NCBI GenBank assembly: GCA_020635905.1
Contig: JACJYV010000001.1
Span: forward strand, 806,001 to 870,000
Origin: Bacteroidia bacterium
GTDB lineage: Bacteria > Bacteroidota > Bacteroidia > J057 > JADKCL01
DNA length: 64,000 nt
Direction of reading: 5' to 3'
Positions 10,663 through 20,247 of the stretch are shown here, piece after piece (position 1 is the first letter of the stretch; each line of letters starts with the position of its first letter). The translations under genes were made by a program, and so were the position numbers. The notes under the pieces are model-generated. The model saw only the letters and a list, made by a program, of their open reading frames with translations, made no database searches and was not told where the DNA came from.

Positions 10663-10701
10663 AAAAAGACCTGGAGCAAATCAGGCGATTTACCCCAGGT
10701 C
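10663..10701 (-). terminator. Intrinsic terminator of the C15-peptidase-like gene
   Basis: On the minus strand, the stem arms GACCTGG and CCAGGTC enclose an inner stem (AAATC/GATTT) and are followed directly by TTTTTG. The hairpin begins 28 bp after the stop codon at 10729. Confidence 0.75.
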
Positions 10702-10728
10702 CCGGCAAAAACGATAGATTTTCAGGAA

Positions 10729-12408
10729 TCAGTTCACAGCTTTCTGGATCGTATCCCGTACCCGTTTGATCACGGTGGCAGTTTTGGTTTTATTCAAATC
10801 TGTACCTGTGGGCTGCAAAAATGGCACATGATAATGCCCGCTTGGAAGGGTTGGCTTGCCGCCCAGGGTTCGCATGCGTGACACACGATAGTGGATTTCA
10901 TTCGACAAATAGTCCCCGCCTGAACCCAAACTGGCCATTATATTTGATTTTAAAGGAGGATTGATATTGTCGAGTTCTGAGGGAACCTTGCCTTTGAGCA
11001 TGGCATGGAGGGGATGGCTGGCTTCCTCGACCTTTTGAGGCCCATCCACAAATTTTTCAGGAAATGAAGAAACAGCGCCATTCGTTTTGTCTGCATATTT
11101 GAATTCCTGATCAAAATAGATGGGATATTTGGCAAAATTCTTCCCACTGGCTGGCACAATTTTATCGACGGGCAATGTGGTTTCATAAAACTCATCTCCC
11201 GGCAATCCCGATGAAATCTGTCCCGCAGCCTGGGTGACCCCTTCATTATCGTCGCCAAGTCCGCGGAAACGAGAGGGAAAACGGTCCACTTCAAACTGGG
11301 CCTTGCCAGTCTGACTGCAGGTCAAAATCAGGTCCACGGCGCCGTTTACAAAGGGGGAAATCGCCTCTTCCACAATGCCAGGTCCTTTGTCTTGTTGAAA
11401 ATCGCGGTAACGGACCGGGAAAATCATGGACTGAATGTAGGCCCCTTTGGGAAATTTTGCGTTGGGGGCAATGGTCAGCCCGTGTAAAGCCAGAGAAATG
11501 GCTCCTGAAGGGTTACTTTGGCGGATATTGAAATTAAATTCAAAAGGATCAAATCCGGTCACCAGCACTTTGGCCATGCTGCCTGCGGGGCCAAAATCCA
11601 CCGCTTTATAGCCGCGGCTGGCTTCTTCAAAATCCCTGACCAGTTGGTCGCGGGTGGTGGCAGAAGCACAGGCGTAAATGGGGTGCGACTTGAGGGCCAC
11701 GATCATTTTCAGGCGGGCCCAGTACAGCACACGGTCATCCCCAATTGCAAAATCGTTGGCGCGGGCCATGGCGCGGGCGCGGGCCAGAATTTTTCGGCCA
11801 AAATCCGTATTGGTCTGCATAAATGCTCCCTGCCCCCCCTGATTTTGAATCTGGTCAATTGCCTTTTGATACTCTTTCACGATTTTGTTCATTCTGTCCG
11901 GGGCGCCTGGCAAGGCCCCACCACGGTCCTTGACGATGAAAAAATCCTCCGTGGTTTGGTTCTTTTTGGGGCCAGGAGAAGGATCTACGCCCTTTTGCTC
12001 CTCATAATTACGCTGATAAGGCGGCGGACCATTGGTTTTGAAAATAAAGGTCAGCATGGCCTCGTCCTTTTTCTTGTCGTCGTCTTCGAAGACAGAAACT
12101 TTCACTTCGAGGTCTTTGGAGGCCGCACATGGATCTGCACTGAGGGTAAAACTCTGGGTTGCCGTTCCCGTGTCGTTCATCACTTTGTCTTTTTCGACCG
12201 CCGTGACCATGACGGAAACAGGTACGGGGCTGGTGGCGCCAGTTTCTTTGAAGACCTCCCGGTCTTCGGGATTGGGCATGCCCGGTGTGAGGTTGCGGGA
12301 AAATTTGGTTTCAGTTTTGTTGGCTTTGATCACGAAATCCCATTCGCGTCCAATGCTTTTGCCGCCATAATTGATGGCGGTCAGTTTGAGGGTAATGTCT
12401 GTTGCCAT
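10729..12408 (-). CDS. Pyroglutamyl-peptidase I-like (C15) protein with Ser at the catalytic Cys position
   Basis: 559 residues. The N-terminal half (about 1-285) is unassigned and has no signal peptide. From about residue 290 the protein follows peptidase C15: VLVTGFDPF, then NPSG, an FEVDRF segment carrying Glu373, GGDYLSNEIHY and HYHVPFL carrying His527. C15 enzymes remove N-terminal pyroglutamate with a Glu/Cys/His triad. Glu and His are in place, but the residue matching the nucleophile is Ser502 (codon TCG at 10903-10905). The Ser-to-His spacing of 25 is close to the family's 24, while Glu to Ser is 129 residues, about twice the usual distance, so an insertion is present. It may be a serine variant, a non-catalytic binder, or an enzyme of altered specificity. 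It is monocistronic and ends at a clear terminator. Confidence 0.7.
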   Translation of the reverse strand: MATDITLKLTAINYGGKSIGREWDFVIKANKTETKFSRNLTPGMPNPEDREVFKETGATSPVPVSVMVTAVEKDKVMNDTGTATQSFTLSADPCAASKDLEVKVSVFEDDDKKKDEAMLTFIFKTNGPPPYQRNYEEQKGVDPSPGPKKNQTTEDFFIVKDRGGALPGAPDRMNKIVKEYQKAIDQIQNQGGQGAFMQTNTDFGRKILARARAMARANDFAIGDDRVLYWARLKMIVALKSHPIYACASATTRDQLVRDFEEASRGYKAVDFGPAGSMAKVLVTGFDPFEFNFNIRQSNPSGAISLALHGLTIAPNAKFPKGAYIQSMIFPVRYRDFQQDKGPGIVEEAISPFVNGAVDLILTCSQTGKAQFEVDRFPSRFRGLGDDNEGVTQAAGQISSGLPGDEFYETTLPVDKIVPASGKNFAKYPIYFDQEFKYADKTNGAVSSFPEKFVDGPQKVEEASHPLHAMLKGKVPSELDNINPPLKSNIMASLGSGGDYLSNEIHYRVSRMRTLGGKPTLPSGHYHVPFLQPTGTDLNKTKTATVIKRVRDTIQKAVN

Positions 12409-12577
12409 AAGGTAATATTTCCAGCAAATACGAATGGAGAGTTGGGTTGGATTTTGGGGATTGCAACCTGGAAATAAAATAGATTTTTCCCTTCAATAAA
12501 AATTCCTCACCCCTACCCCATCTACAATAAAATCCCCAATTTAGGCGTCAGTTTAAATTAACCAAAGCCAGACTTCA

Positions 12578-14818
12578 TTGCTCTATAAATTTCGCGCCTG
12601 GATCATCGTCTTCTTCCTGTTACTCAGCGGAGCCAGCGGTTTTTTCATGAGCAGCCTGAAATTCCACCTCAGCATGGAGGATTTTATTCCCAAAGGAGAT
12701 CAGGAAATCAATTATTATAAGGAGTTTAAAAAGAAATTTACCTATGGTAACGCTGCCATTTTGGCTGCCATTCAGAATGATCCCGACATTTTTGAGCAGG
12801 ACTTTTTGCAGCGGGTAAAATCATTTGAGAAAAGCTGTCAAAAACTGCCCCACATTGCGGACGTTACCTCGCTTACCACGCTCAAAAACCCCATTTACGA
12901 TCCCATCATGCCCTCGACCATGCGGGTGCTCCATTGGAATAATCCGTCAAAATATGCGGCTGACAGCCTCGCCCTCATGCAGGATCCGCGCATGGTGGAC
13001 AACTACGTTTCACGGGATGCACGCACCCTTTGTGTGGTGATTTCTGTGGATTCAGGGCTGGGGCCAGCCCAAAGGGATTCCCTGATTGCCTCCCTTTACG
13101 CCTTGGGTGACCAGGCCGAATTTGACCACCTGGCTTTTGCAGGAGGCCCCGTGGCCGAGTCCACCGTGGTGGGTGCCAGCCAGAATGACTTCAAATTCTT
13201 CATTGTGCTTTCCTCTTTGCTGCTCCTGTTGGCCATGATCATCCTTTTCAGGCGCTGGGCAGGTATTCTGGTTTCCTTCCTCAGTGTGATTATCGGGCTG
13301 ATTCTTTTCTTTGGTTTTTTGGGGGCAATTGGCCGTCCACTCGATATGCTGGCCACCCTGTATCCCATCATGCTGGCCATCGTGGGCACTTCAGACATCG
13401 TGCACATCATGACCAAATACACGACCGAACTGGGCAAGGGACTCAGCCGCAAAGAAGCCATTCTCAATACCCGGCGTGAAATTGGGATGGCCACCTTCAT
13501 GACTTCCCTTACCACAGCCATTGGCTTTTTGTCTCTTTACGCCTCAAATCTTCCTGCGGTCAAAACCTTTGGTTTGCTTACGGCTTTTGGGGTTTTCATG
13601 GCGTATGCCACGGTTATTCTGTTTTCCACGGCCCTGCTGACTTTTTTCCGCGCGGACCAGCTGTTTTACCAAAAGCAAAACGGAAACGGACACAAGCGAA
13701 GCCTGGAAAAGCTATACCAGTTTACCAAAAACCAAACCCGACCTGTGTTGTTGGCTACGGGAATCGTCATGCTGATCAGTATTTGGGGGATTTCGACTAT
13801 TTCGTTTAATGCCAAAGAAGACCGCGACATTCCCCGCGACTCCCGCCTGTTTCGCGACTATCAGTTTATTGACTCTACTTTGCATGGCATCAGCACCATG
13901 GATCTGGCCCTGGAGACCGTTCCTCCCCTCCAGGTCGACGACCTGGAATTCCTGCGGGAAGTGGATAAACTGAACGATTTCCTGCGAAAGCAACCCGAAC
14001 TGGGCACCATTTATTCGCCTTTGATGGTTTTCAAAAGCGCCAACCGTGCCTGGAATGCCAATTCAGTTTCCCAATACAAATTGCCCGATTCCACCCGGAT
14101 TTTTGAGCAACAAAGGGAATACATCTGGTCAAAATTTGCCTGGCTGGCCCAGAGTGTGATCAGTGCGGATAAAATGACGGGCAAACTTTCGGTGAAAGTG
14201 CAGGACATTGGCACGGAAAAAACCAAGGTGCTGAACCAGCTGGCTGACCAATGGATGGCCGAAAATCTCGATCCCCAAAAAATCAGGGTGTTTCACACGG
14301 GCTCCAAATACATCATCGCGACCAATCAGGACAGGCTGGTAGCCAGCCTGTTGAAAAGCCTTGGCATCGCCCTGGTGCTGGTCAGCCTGTTTATGGCGCT
14401 GATTTTTCGCAACCTGAAACTGATTTTCATCAGCCTCATTCCCAACCTGGTGCCCCTGGTCATTGCAGCGGCCCTGGTGGGTTTTCTCGGCTTCGAACTG
14501 GACGCCAAAATCGCCATGATTTTTACCATTGCCTTTGGCATCGCAGTGGACGACACGATTCACTTTCTGAGCAAATTCAAACTGGAGCGAAGCGCAGGCG
14601 CCAGCGTGGATCTGGCCCTGAAAAACACCTTTCTGGAATCGGGACACGCCATTGTGGTCACTACGTTGATCCTCTTTGCCGGGTTCATGGCCCTCACCTT
14701 CAGCAGCTTCCCTCCCACCTTTGTAATCGGGTTGCTGATCGCCCTCACTTTGCTGACTGCTGTGGTGGCTGATATGCTGTTATTGCCTGTGCTGATTCGG
14801 GTGTTGATGAAGGATTAG
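12578..14818 (+). CDS. RND/MMPL-superfamily exporter (Patched-like)
   Basis: 746 residues with the duplicated RND layout of this family: TM1 at about 7-25, a periplasmic loop to about 200, a bundle of five helices to about 355, then a second half starting near residue 387 (VLLATGIVMLISIWGI), a second loop and a final five-helix bundle. Motifs include GTSDIVHIMTKY in the first half and GIAVDDTIHFLSKF in the second, where the acidic residues fit proton relay. Family members export lipids, hopanoids or other hydrophobic compounds; the substrate here is unknown. The frame opens at 12557 without an upstream ATG. TTG 12578 is chosen because the first ATG, 24 codons later, would remove TM1. A near-identical copy of its last 113 bp lies at 18266. 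Confidence 0.85.
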   Translation: MLYKFRAWIIVFFLLLSGASGFFMSSLKFHLSMEDFIPKGDQEINYYKEFKKKFTYGNAAILAAIQNDPDIFEQDFLQRVKSFEKSCQKLPHIADVTSLTTLKNPIYDPIMPSTMRVLHWNNPSKYAADSLALMQDPRMVDNYVSRDARTLCVVISVDSGLGPAQRDSLIASLYALGDQAEFDHLAFAGGPVAESTVVGASQNDFKFFIVLSSLLLLLAMIILFRRWAGILVSFLSVIIGLILFFGFLGAIGRPLDMLATLYPIMLAIVGTSDIVHIMTKYTTELGKGLSRKEAILNTRREIGMATFMTSLTTAIGFLSLYASNLPAVKTFGLLTAFGVFMAYATVILFSTALLTFFRADQLFYQKQNGNGHKRSLEKLYQFTKNQTRPVLLATGIVMLISIWGISTISFNAKEDRDIPRDSRLFRDYQFIDSTLHGISTMDLALETVPPLQVDDLEFLREVDKLNDFLRKQPELGTIYSPLMVFKSANRAWNANSVSQYKLPDSTRIFEQQREYIWSKFAWLAQSVISADKMTGKLSVKVQDIGTEKTKVLNQLADQWMAENLDPQKIRVFHTGSKYIIATNQDRLVASLLKSLGIALVLVSLFMALIFRNLKLIFISLIPNLVPLVIAAALVGFLGFELDAKIAMIFTIAFGIAVDDTIHFLSKFKLERSAGASVDLALKNTFLESGHAIVVTTLILFAGFMALTFSSFPPTFVIGLLIALTLLTAVVADMLLLPVLIRVLMKD

Positions 14819-14856
14819 GGGAATTCGCTAATTTAAGAGGTCGGGACAGGTTCCAC

Positions 14857-17800
14857 TTATCTTTTCATAATTCTAAAATTGCCAATTCTCGATCCATCGG
14901 CATGAATTTCTAAAATATAAACCCCTGGATTTCCCTCAATTTCAACAACCGCATGATCTGTTCCACGGGAATCAAAACGGCCAATTTCCTGGCCAATAAT
15001 ATTTTTGACCTTTATTCTGAGAAATTTGACCCTTTGGTGTAAGTCTACAGTTACAATTCTAGTAGTGGGATTGGGGAACACATCTACAATGGGTAATAGT
15101 ATTTCCTTAGCTGAAGTAATTATGATGGAATGACAACCCGAAGTATCGATACAAGTATTTTGCGTTAGTATTAACCCAAAACTTCCGCTATTCCCTGGAG
15201 AAAAAGCCTGGCTGGTTGCCCCCTGGATTGGCTGCATTGAATTACAATCAATCCATTGATAAGATGCATTTATATTATTTGCTATCAAGGTGTTACCCGA
15301 AACTGTGATGGAAGTATCAACAGAATTAATTGTAAGGTTTAATTTAATCGTACTGTCGCACCCTAAAGTATTGGAGAGGATTTGGAAATATTGACCGGAT
15401 TGGGTATAAATTACCCCGTTCAGGATAAAGGAGCCACATGCCTCATAGGTTAGGTTTGAATCTGTAGGCTGATTTACCTCGACAACTATTTGATCACTGC
15501 TCATACAAGCATTTGTGGTCCCAGTAACAATATATACTGTGGTTACGGAAGGTGATACTGTCACTGTGGAACCAGTTCCTGCACCATTATTCCAGCTATA
15601 AGTAGCTGCCCCAAAAGCACTCAAAGTGATTGTATCTCCCTGGCAGATCGTTTGACTTCCAAACCCCACAACATTTGGCGAAGGATTTACAGTTACCAGT
15701 ACCTGATCGGATGCCTGACATCCATTTGTTGTTCCTATCACTGTGTAGACCGTGGTAGACGCAGGGGATACATTTACGCTTGCACCACCACCTGCGCCAT
15801 TGTCCCAATTATAACTAACCGCCCCCAAGGCGCTCAAAGTAATGGTATCTCCCTCGCAAATCGTTTGACTTCCAAACCCCACAACATTTGGCGAAGGATT
15901 TACAGTTACCAGTACCTGATCAGATGCCTGACATCCATTTGTTGTTCCTATCACTGTATAGACCGTGGTAGACGCAGGTGAAACATTTACGCTTGCGCCA
16001 CCACCTGCACCATTGTCCCAATTATAACTGACCGCCCCCAAGGCACTCAAAGTAATGGTATCTCCCTCGCAAATCGTTTGACCTCCAAACCCCACAACAT
16101 TGGGCAAAGGAATTACGGTTACCAGTACCTGATCAGATGCCTTACATCCATTTGTTGTTCCTGTCACGGTATAGACTGTGGTAGAGTCAGGGGAAACACT
16201 TACGCTCGAGCCAGCACCAACACCATTGTCCCATGAGTAACTACTTGCGCCGGAGGCACTTATAAGAACCGTATCTCCCTCGCAAATATTCTGATTGGAT
16301 GATGCTGCAACGACAGGGGCAGGAAAAACAGATATCTTCACTTGGGCTAGGGCATGGCAACCATTTGTGGTACCAATAACGTTAACAATCGCTGAGGCTT
16401 GTGGGATTGTTATGAATGACGTCCCGGAGCCCGAACCATTATTCCAGTAATAACTGTTTGCACCCGAAGCTGTTAACGTAAGGGTATCTCCCTGACAGGC
16501 AGTTTGATTCCCAGAAACAAAAATCTGTGCATTACATGGACGTAGCTTCTGCAGAAACATATCCGAAATCCCAATAGAGGTCAAGTTAAGACTGGAAGGC
16601 CCTGGATCGTATTCATTAGTACCACCAATGTGACCTGTCACATAAATATCCCCCCTCAAGTCAGTGGTAACACAATGAGAGGTTTCCCAGGGAGGCGTTC
16701 CAGGAAAGGCTTCCGCCCAAAGGAAGTTACCATTCGTATCCAGAGCCTCGAGAAATGCCCCCGCAAAGCCGATTGATGCCAGACAAAACGTCGCAGTATC
16801 AGGATCAAAATCAACTGTATCCGTAAATTGACCAGCAATATACACCTGTCCGTTTTTTCCTGCACTGACAGAATATCCTTCATCCTTATCATTTCCTCCA
16901 AAGGAATTCACCCATCGAAAATTTCCATTTTTGTTAAATGACCATATAAATACTGACCTGTCTCCGTTTGCAGTTCTTATCTCCTGCCCAGGCCCTGGGT
17001 CAAAATCAACTGAATTTTGAAAATACCCAGTTACGTAAACGTTTCCAGTGCTATCAGAACAGACTGATCGGGGAACATCCACACCTGTACCTCCAGCAGA
17101 TCTGGCCCAGATAAAATTGCCGGATAGGTCAATTTTCATAACAAAGATTTCGAAATCCCCATTTCCAATTAGATTATAAACCCCAAGACCAGGGTCAGCA
17201 TCCATAGTACCCACAAAATAACCACTCACAACAATGCTGCTGTCTTGATGGAGCTCAATTGAAACACCCCCATCCTGAGAATTGCCTCCCCACGATTTTG
17301 CCCATTGGAAAATTCCTGATGAATCCAGTTTAATAACATAAATATCGTTCCCCAAAGAGGTCATATTAAAAACCCCAACACCCGGATCAAAGTCAACTGT
17401 TCCGGAGTAATAACCTGTAACATAAACGTTATTTTTGAGATCTGTTGTCACAGAAAATCCTTGATCGTCAGAACTCCCCCCTATGGCTTTTGCCCACAGA
17501 AAATTGCCATTTGGATCCAGCTTAAGAACAAAAATATTTTGGTTGTTATTGGCCGAACTTAGATTGAAAACTCCGGGTCCAGGATCAAAATCAACGGTGC
17601 CTTTATATGTTCCTGTTAAAAGAATATTCCCGTTTTCGTCCACATTAACTGAATAAAAATAGATAAATATTCCATTGAAGGATTTCGCCCAGAGAAAATT
17701 GGCATTTGAATCCAGTTTTTGGACATAAACGTTATTATTGGGTCCGGTTGGTAAATTAAAAACCGACGGACCAGGATCAAAATCACAACCAGAGGAAAAA

Positions 17801-17961
17801 AATCCGCCTATGATAACATTGCCAGAAGCATCGGTCGCAACACATGTCCCCCAATCTCCTGTATTTCCCCCCGTAAGGTGGGCCCATTGCAAGTTTACTC
17901 CCTGAGAAAATACTATGGAGCCGTAAATAAAAAGCCCAACCATTGCGAATAATATTTTCAT
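14857..17961 (-). CDS. T9SS-secreted protein: SBBP-like propeller plus Ig-like repeats
   Basis: 1034 residues from ATG 17961, which gives a clean signal peptide (MKILFAMVGLFIYGSIVFSQ); the frame is open 23 codons further upstream. Residues of about 25-480 hold roughly eight blade-like repeats of about 51-55 residues with DFDPGxGVFNL and (V/L)xKLDxxGNFxWAK, as in SBBP beta-propeller proteins. Then come about six Ig-like repeats of about 71 residues (CxGDTxxLxAxGAxSYxWxNG), and finally a T9SS type A sorting domain (VFPNPTT...GVYILEI...FRIMKR). It is probably released or anchored at the cell surface; the ligand is unknown. It is convergent with the RND gene. Its base composition is visibly more AT-rich than the exporter's, and it lies between two copies of that gene's 3' end, which suggests acquisition by recombination. 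Confidence 0.85.
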   Translation of the reverse strand: MKILFAMVGLFIYGSIVFSQGVNLQWAHLTGGNTGDWGTCVATDASGNVIIGGFFSSGCDFDPGPSVFNLPTGPNNNVYVQKLDSNANFLWAKSFNGIFIYFYSVNVDENGNILLTGTYKGTVDFDPGPGVFNLSSANNNQNIFVLKLDPNGNFLWAKAIGGSSDDQGFSVTTDLKNNVYVTGYYSGTVDFDPGVGVFNMTSLGNDIYVIKLDSSGIFQWAKSWGGNSQDGGVSIELHQDSSIVVSGYFVGTMDADPGLGVYNLIGNGDFEIFVMKIDLSGNFIWARSAGGTGVDVPRSVCSDSTGNVYVTGYFQNSVDFDPGPGQEIRTANGDRSVFIWSFNKNGNFRWVNSFGGNDKDEGYSVSAGKNGQVYIAGQFTDTVDFDPDTATFCLASIGFAGAFLEALDTNGNFLWAEAFPGTPPWETSHCVTTDLRGDIYVTGHIGGTNEYDPGPSSLNLTSIGISDMFLQKLRPCNAQIFVSGNQTACQGDTLTLTASGANSYYWNNGSGSGTSFITIPQASAIVNVIGTTNGCHALAQVKISVFPAPVVAASSNQNICEGDTVLISASGASSYSWDNGVGAGSSVSVSPDSTTVYTVTGTTNGCKASDQVLVTVIPLPNVVGFGGQTICEGDTITLSALGAVSYNWDNGAGGGASVNVSPASTTVYTVIGTTNGCQASDQVLVTVNPSPNVVGFGSQTICEGDTITLSALGAVSYNWDNGAGGGASVNVSPASTTVYTVIGTTNGCQASDQVLVTVNPSPNVVGFGSQTICQGDTITLSAFGAATYSWNNGAGTGSTVTVSPSVTTVYIVTGTTNACMSSDQIVVEVNQPTDSNLTYEACGSFILNGVIYTQSGQYFQILSNTLGCDSTIKLNLTINSVDTSITVSGNTLIANNINASYQWIDCNSMQPIQGATSQAFSPGNSGSFGLILTQNTCIDTSGCHSIIITSAKEILLPIVDVFPNPTTRIVTVDLHQRVKFLRIKVKNIIGQEIGRFDSRGTDHAVVEIEGNPGVYILEIHADGSRIGNFRIMKR
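15590..16300 (-). repeat. 213-bp tandem repeats coding Ig-like domains
   Basis: The marker tttgacttccaaacccc starts at 15651, 15864 and 16077 (last copy tttgacctcc), giving a period of exactly 213 bp or 71 codons. The 15651 and 15864 units are nearly identical and the outer ones diverge, consistent with recent unequal recombination inside the gene. Confidence 0.85.
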
Positions 17962-18265
17962 GAATTCAAAAGTTTGGAAAGGTTCACTAAATAATAATCT
18001 CTCTGTTTTGAGTCCCTGTGACCAATTCACATCATAAAGGAAAGTCTATCATGTTAAACTTGTAAATCTAGGTTTCTTTCAAAAAGCCATGAAGCAACCC
18101 TTACATATTTTTACTCTGTTAAACTTAATAAAAGTTGGACAGAAGACAAATTCCATGCCCCCTTTCCATTGTTTCGTGTAAACTGGAAGTGAATCAGGTT
18201 AAATTTAACATAGTGGAGAAAATCACCTAACCGCGGGATTTTGTCTTAAGAAATCGTAGAGATAA
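17962..18265. other. AT-rich upstream region of the secreted repeat protein
   Basis: About 300 bp between the start of the minus-strand gene and the orphan RND fragment. It should contain the promoter of the minus-strand gene; I see no clear TAnnTTTG box, no ORF and no RNA-like structure. Confidence 0.5.
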
Positions 18266-18381
18266 CAGCTTCCCTCCCACCTTTGTAATCGGGCTTCTGA
18301 TCGCCCTCACTTTGCTGACCGCGGTGGTGGCTGATATGCTGTTATTGCCTGTGCTGATTCGGGTGTTGATGAAGGATTGAA
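18266..18381 (+). pseudogene. Orphan 3' fragment of the RND exporter gene
   Basis: 113 bp (18266-18378) match 14704-14816 with four differences, about 96% identity, followed by a TGA stop instead of TAG. The frame encodes the same last 37 residues of the exporter (FPPTFVIGLL...RVLMKD). All four differences are synonymous: TTG to CTT for Leu, ACT to ACC for Thr, GCT to GCG for Ala. Homology stops abruptly on the 5' side, so no start or transmembrane bundle exists here. Confidence 0.9.
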
Positions 18382-18432
18382 TTTTGGGCTGATATTCCAT
18401 CACCCGCCAACCTGAGTTCCATGCTTTGACTA

Positions 18433-19497
18433 TCAATACTCCTCACCCGCACTATTGCTCAAAACAGGAAGGAAATCAACGCCCTTTGAACTTAGAAAAA
18501 GAGCTTTATGAATTTCATCCCCGTACGAATCAGAGGAAATTCCTGAATCTTCTTTGCGAAGAATTAAATCAGGGTGGCCGTCCTGGTCGAAATCCCCACA
18601 ATAATACTGGATCGCATTCCATTGTTTGGAATGATAACAATTTTGAATATCATGCCAAAAATCAGCGAAAGGATACTGAGATTTCTGCTCTGCAGGTAAA
18701 CTTTCCCAATTCCAGTTCTCCCCTTTTACCATGGTTATTCCATATCTTCCCTCGTCAAATAATGAACCAATAAGGGTTAGGTTTTGGGATTTATCATTTT
18801 GGGCAAAGGTCATTTCCTGATAAGGGTAAAGGACCCCGTTTTTCTTCACCACCCAGGGCAAAATTCTGTCGGATAATTTCCTTTTACTGGCAAGCATAAA
18901 GAGTATTCCATCCATTGCATGAGGATCTTCCGCTTCCAGCACAGTAGTATTGTGGCTGGAACCCATGTCATAAGGGGAATGGTAAAATCCCACCACAGGT
19001 TGAACTTTAATCCTTTTGATCCTGAAAAACAAACTATCCTTCACGGGAAAAATTCCATAATAATGGTACTCAGGATTATAAGGGATATACTCTCCATTTC
19101 CGTCCGCTCCCCACGATCCGCCCGAACCTGAAGTGGCTAAGATTTTTATCTCAGAATCATCTGCCAGAAGGCCTTCATCAATCGGGCAAATAAAAGCCGA
19201 AAAAACAAAACCTTGTTTGCCTTCCCATTCTATTTTATGCCAGAATCCCTCCTTGCCTCCAATCTCTTTGGGAAGACTCCAGTCCCCATTTGAGCTGCCC
19301 CCCACTGAATCAGGATAAACAATTCTTCCCACGGGCAGGATGGTTCCTTCGGGGATTTTCCCAATTAATTTTGACTCTTCATTGGGTTCAGAGCGAACAT
19401 TCAAATTGGGTTTTGCCAACACCATGTACTTTTGCACATTTTGGGCGTGCGAAAGGCAGAAGCCAAGCATCAATGCCAGGAGGATTAGTTTTTTCAT
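18433..19497 (-). CDS. Exported SH3b-domain protein with a VCBS/FG-GAP-like segment
   Basis: 354 residues. A signal peptide (MKKLILLALMLGFCLSHAQ) is followed at about 28-95 by a bacterial SH3 domain (NLNVRSEPNEESKLIGKIPEG), a fold that often binds peptidoglycan. The middle part is unassigned. Near residues 305-320 DFDQDGHPDLIL resembles a calcium-binding FG-GAP/VCBS repeat. It is likely periplasmic or secreted, and no T9SS sorting domain is seen. The upstream gene on the same strand ends 39 bp before this start, so the two are probably an operon. Base composition is more AT-rich than the exporter and gcvP. Confidence 0.7.
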   Translation of the reverse strand: MKKLILLALMLGFCLSHAQNVQKYMVLAKPNLNVRSEPNEESKLIGKIPEGTILPVGRIVYPDSVGGSSNGDWSLPKEIGGKEGFWHKIEWEGKQGFVFSAFICPIDEGLLADDSEIKILATSGSGGSWGADGNGEYIPYNPEYHYYGIFPVKDSLFFRIKRIKVQPVVGFYHSPYDMGSSHNTTVLEAEDPHAMDGILFMLASKRKLSDRILPWVVKKNGVLYPYQEMTFAQNDKSQNLTLIGSLFDEGRYGITMVKGENWNWESLPAEQKSQYPFADFWHDIQNCYHSKQWNAIQYYCGDFDQDGHPDLILRKEDSGISSDSYGDEIHKALFLSSKGVDFLPVLSNSAGEEY

Positions 19498-19536
19498 ATC
19501 AGTTAGATTTGAGGTGATCAGGACACAGGATACAAC

Positions 19537-20247
19537 TTATGCTATTACAATCAGAAAGATCACGTTTTTAGATCGCATTTCCTCCCGTAGATTCTCCAAA
19601 AAGACATTCATATCATTTCCCCATTTGGAAAATCTCTCATTGAAACTACCATGGTTATCTTCTATCATGGGTAAATTCCTTTCCGCCCTCTCTTTGAGGT
19701 TCAGGATTTCCTCCTGCCCAATGACTGAATTATAGGAAAGCAGATAAAAGCTGTATGCGTAATCAGGATCATCAATCACCTCCATTCCATAAAAGGCCTC
19801 TGTCATTCCAAAAGGTTTGCCCTGCAGCAGGTCGATTTCCCCGTCACTCAGAGGCATAGCCACCCCGCAAATACAGCCCTGGTAATCCATGCTGAGCACA
19901 TGGGCCCTCCTTACCTCCTTCAGGGCTACCTTAAAACAATCAGAAGGTTTTACTAACAGAAACTTGGGCAATCCTTCAAACTGAGGGTACTGGAGAAAAT
20001 AGTAGTCACTGAATACCTCAACAGAATCCCCGAAGAAGGATATCAGGCTCCCGAGAAACAAAGAGTCAGCCGGGCATTCCCCATAATAACCTTCCATATA
20101 GTAATAAAAGTAAACCGTATCAATTTCTCCAGAAATATATTCTATTTCCACCATAAAGCGTGGGGATTCAATTCCGCCATCTGCAAGCAAGGTGGAAAAA
20201 CTCAGCAGGCAGATAATCAATAAGGTTAGGTAGTATATGTGTTTCAT
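19537..20247 (-). CDS. Exported protein of unknown function
   Basis: 236 residues from ATG 20247, the start that places a signal peptide (MKHIYYLTLLIICLLSFSTLLA) at the N-terminus; the frame is open 25 codons further up. The mature part is rich in aromatic and acidic residues (YFYYYMEGYYGE) with three Cys (positions in GECP, SDCF and GCICG) and ends in a short hydrophobic stretch (NVIFLIVIA). No family is recognised. It is probably co-transcribed with the SH3b gene 39 bp downstream. Confidence 0.6.
   Translation of the reverse strand: MKHIYYLTLLIICLLSFSTLLADGGIESPRFMVEIEYISGEIDTVYFYYYMEGYYGECPADSLFLGSLISFFGDSVEVFSDYYFLQYPQFEGLPKFLLVKPSDCFKVALKEVRRAHVLSMDYQGCICGVAMPLSDGEIDLLQGKPFGMTEAFYGMEVIDDPDYAYSFYLLSYNSVIGQEEILNLKERAERNLPMIEDNHGSFNERFSKWGNDMNVFLENLREEMRSKNVIFLIVIA

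Noticed and set aside
11518..12477. 319-codon plus-strand ORF
   Set aside because: Antisense to the C15-like gene, which has clear family motifs; the plus translation has none.
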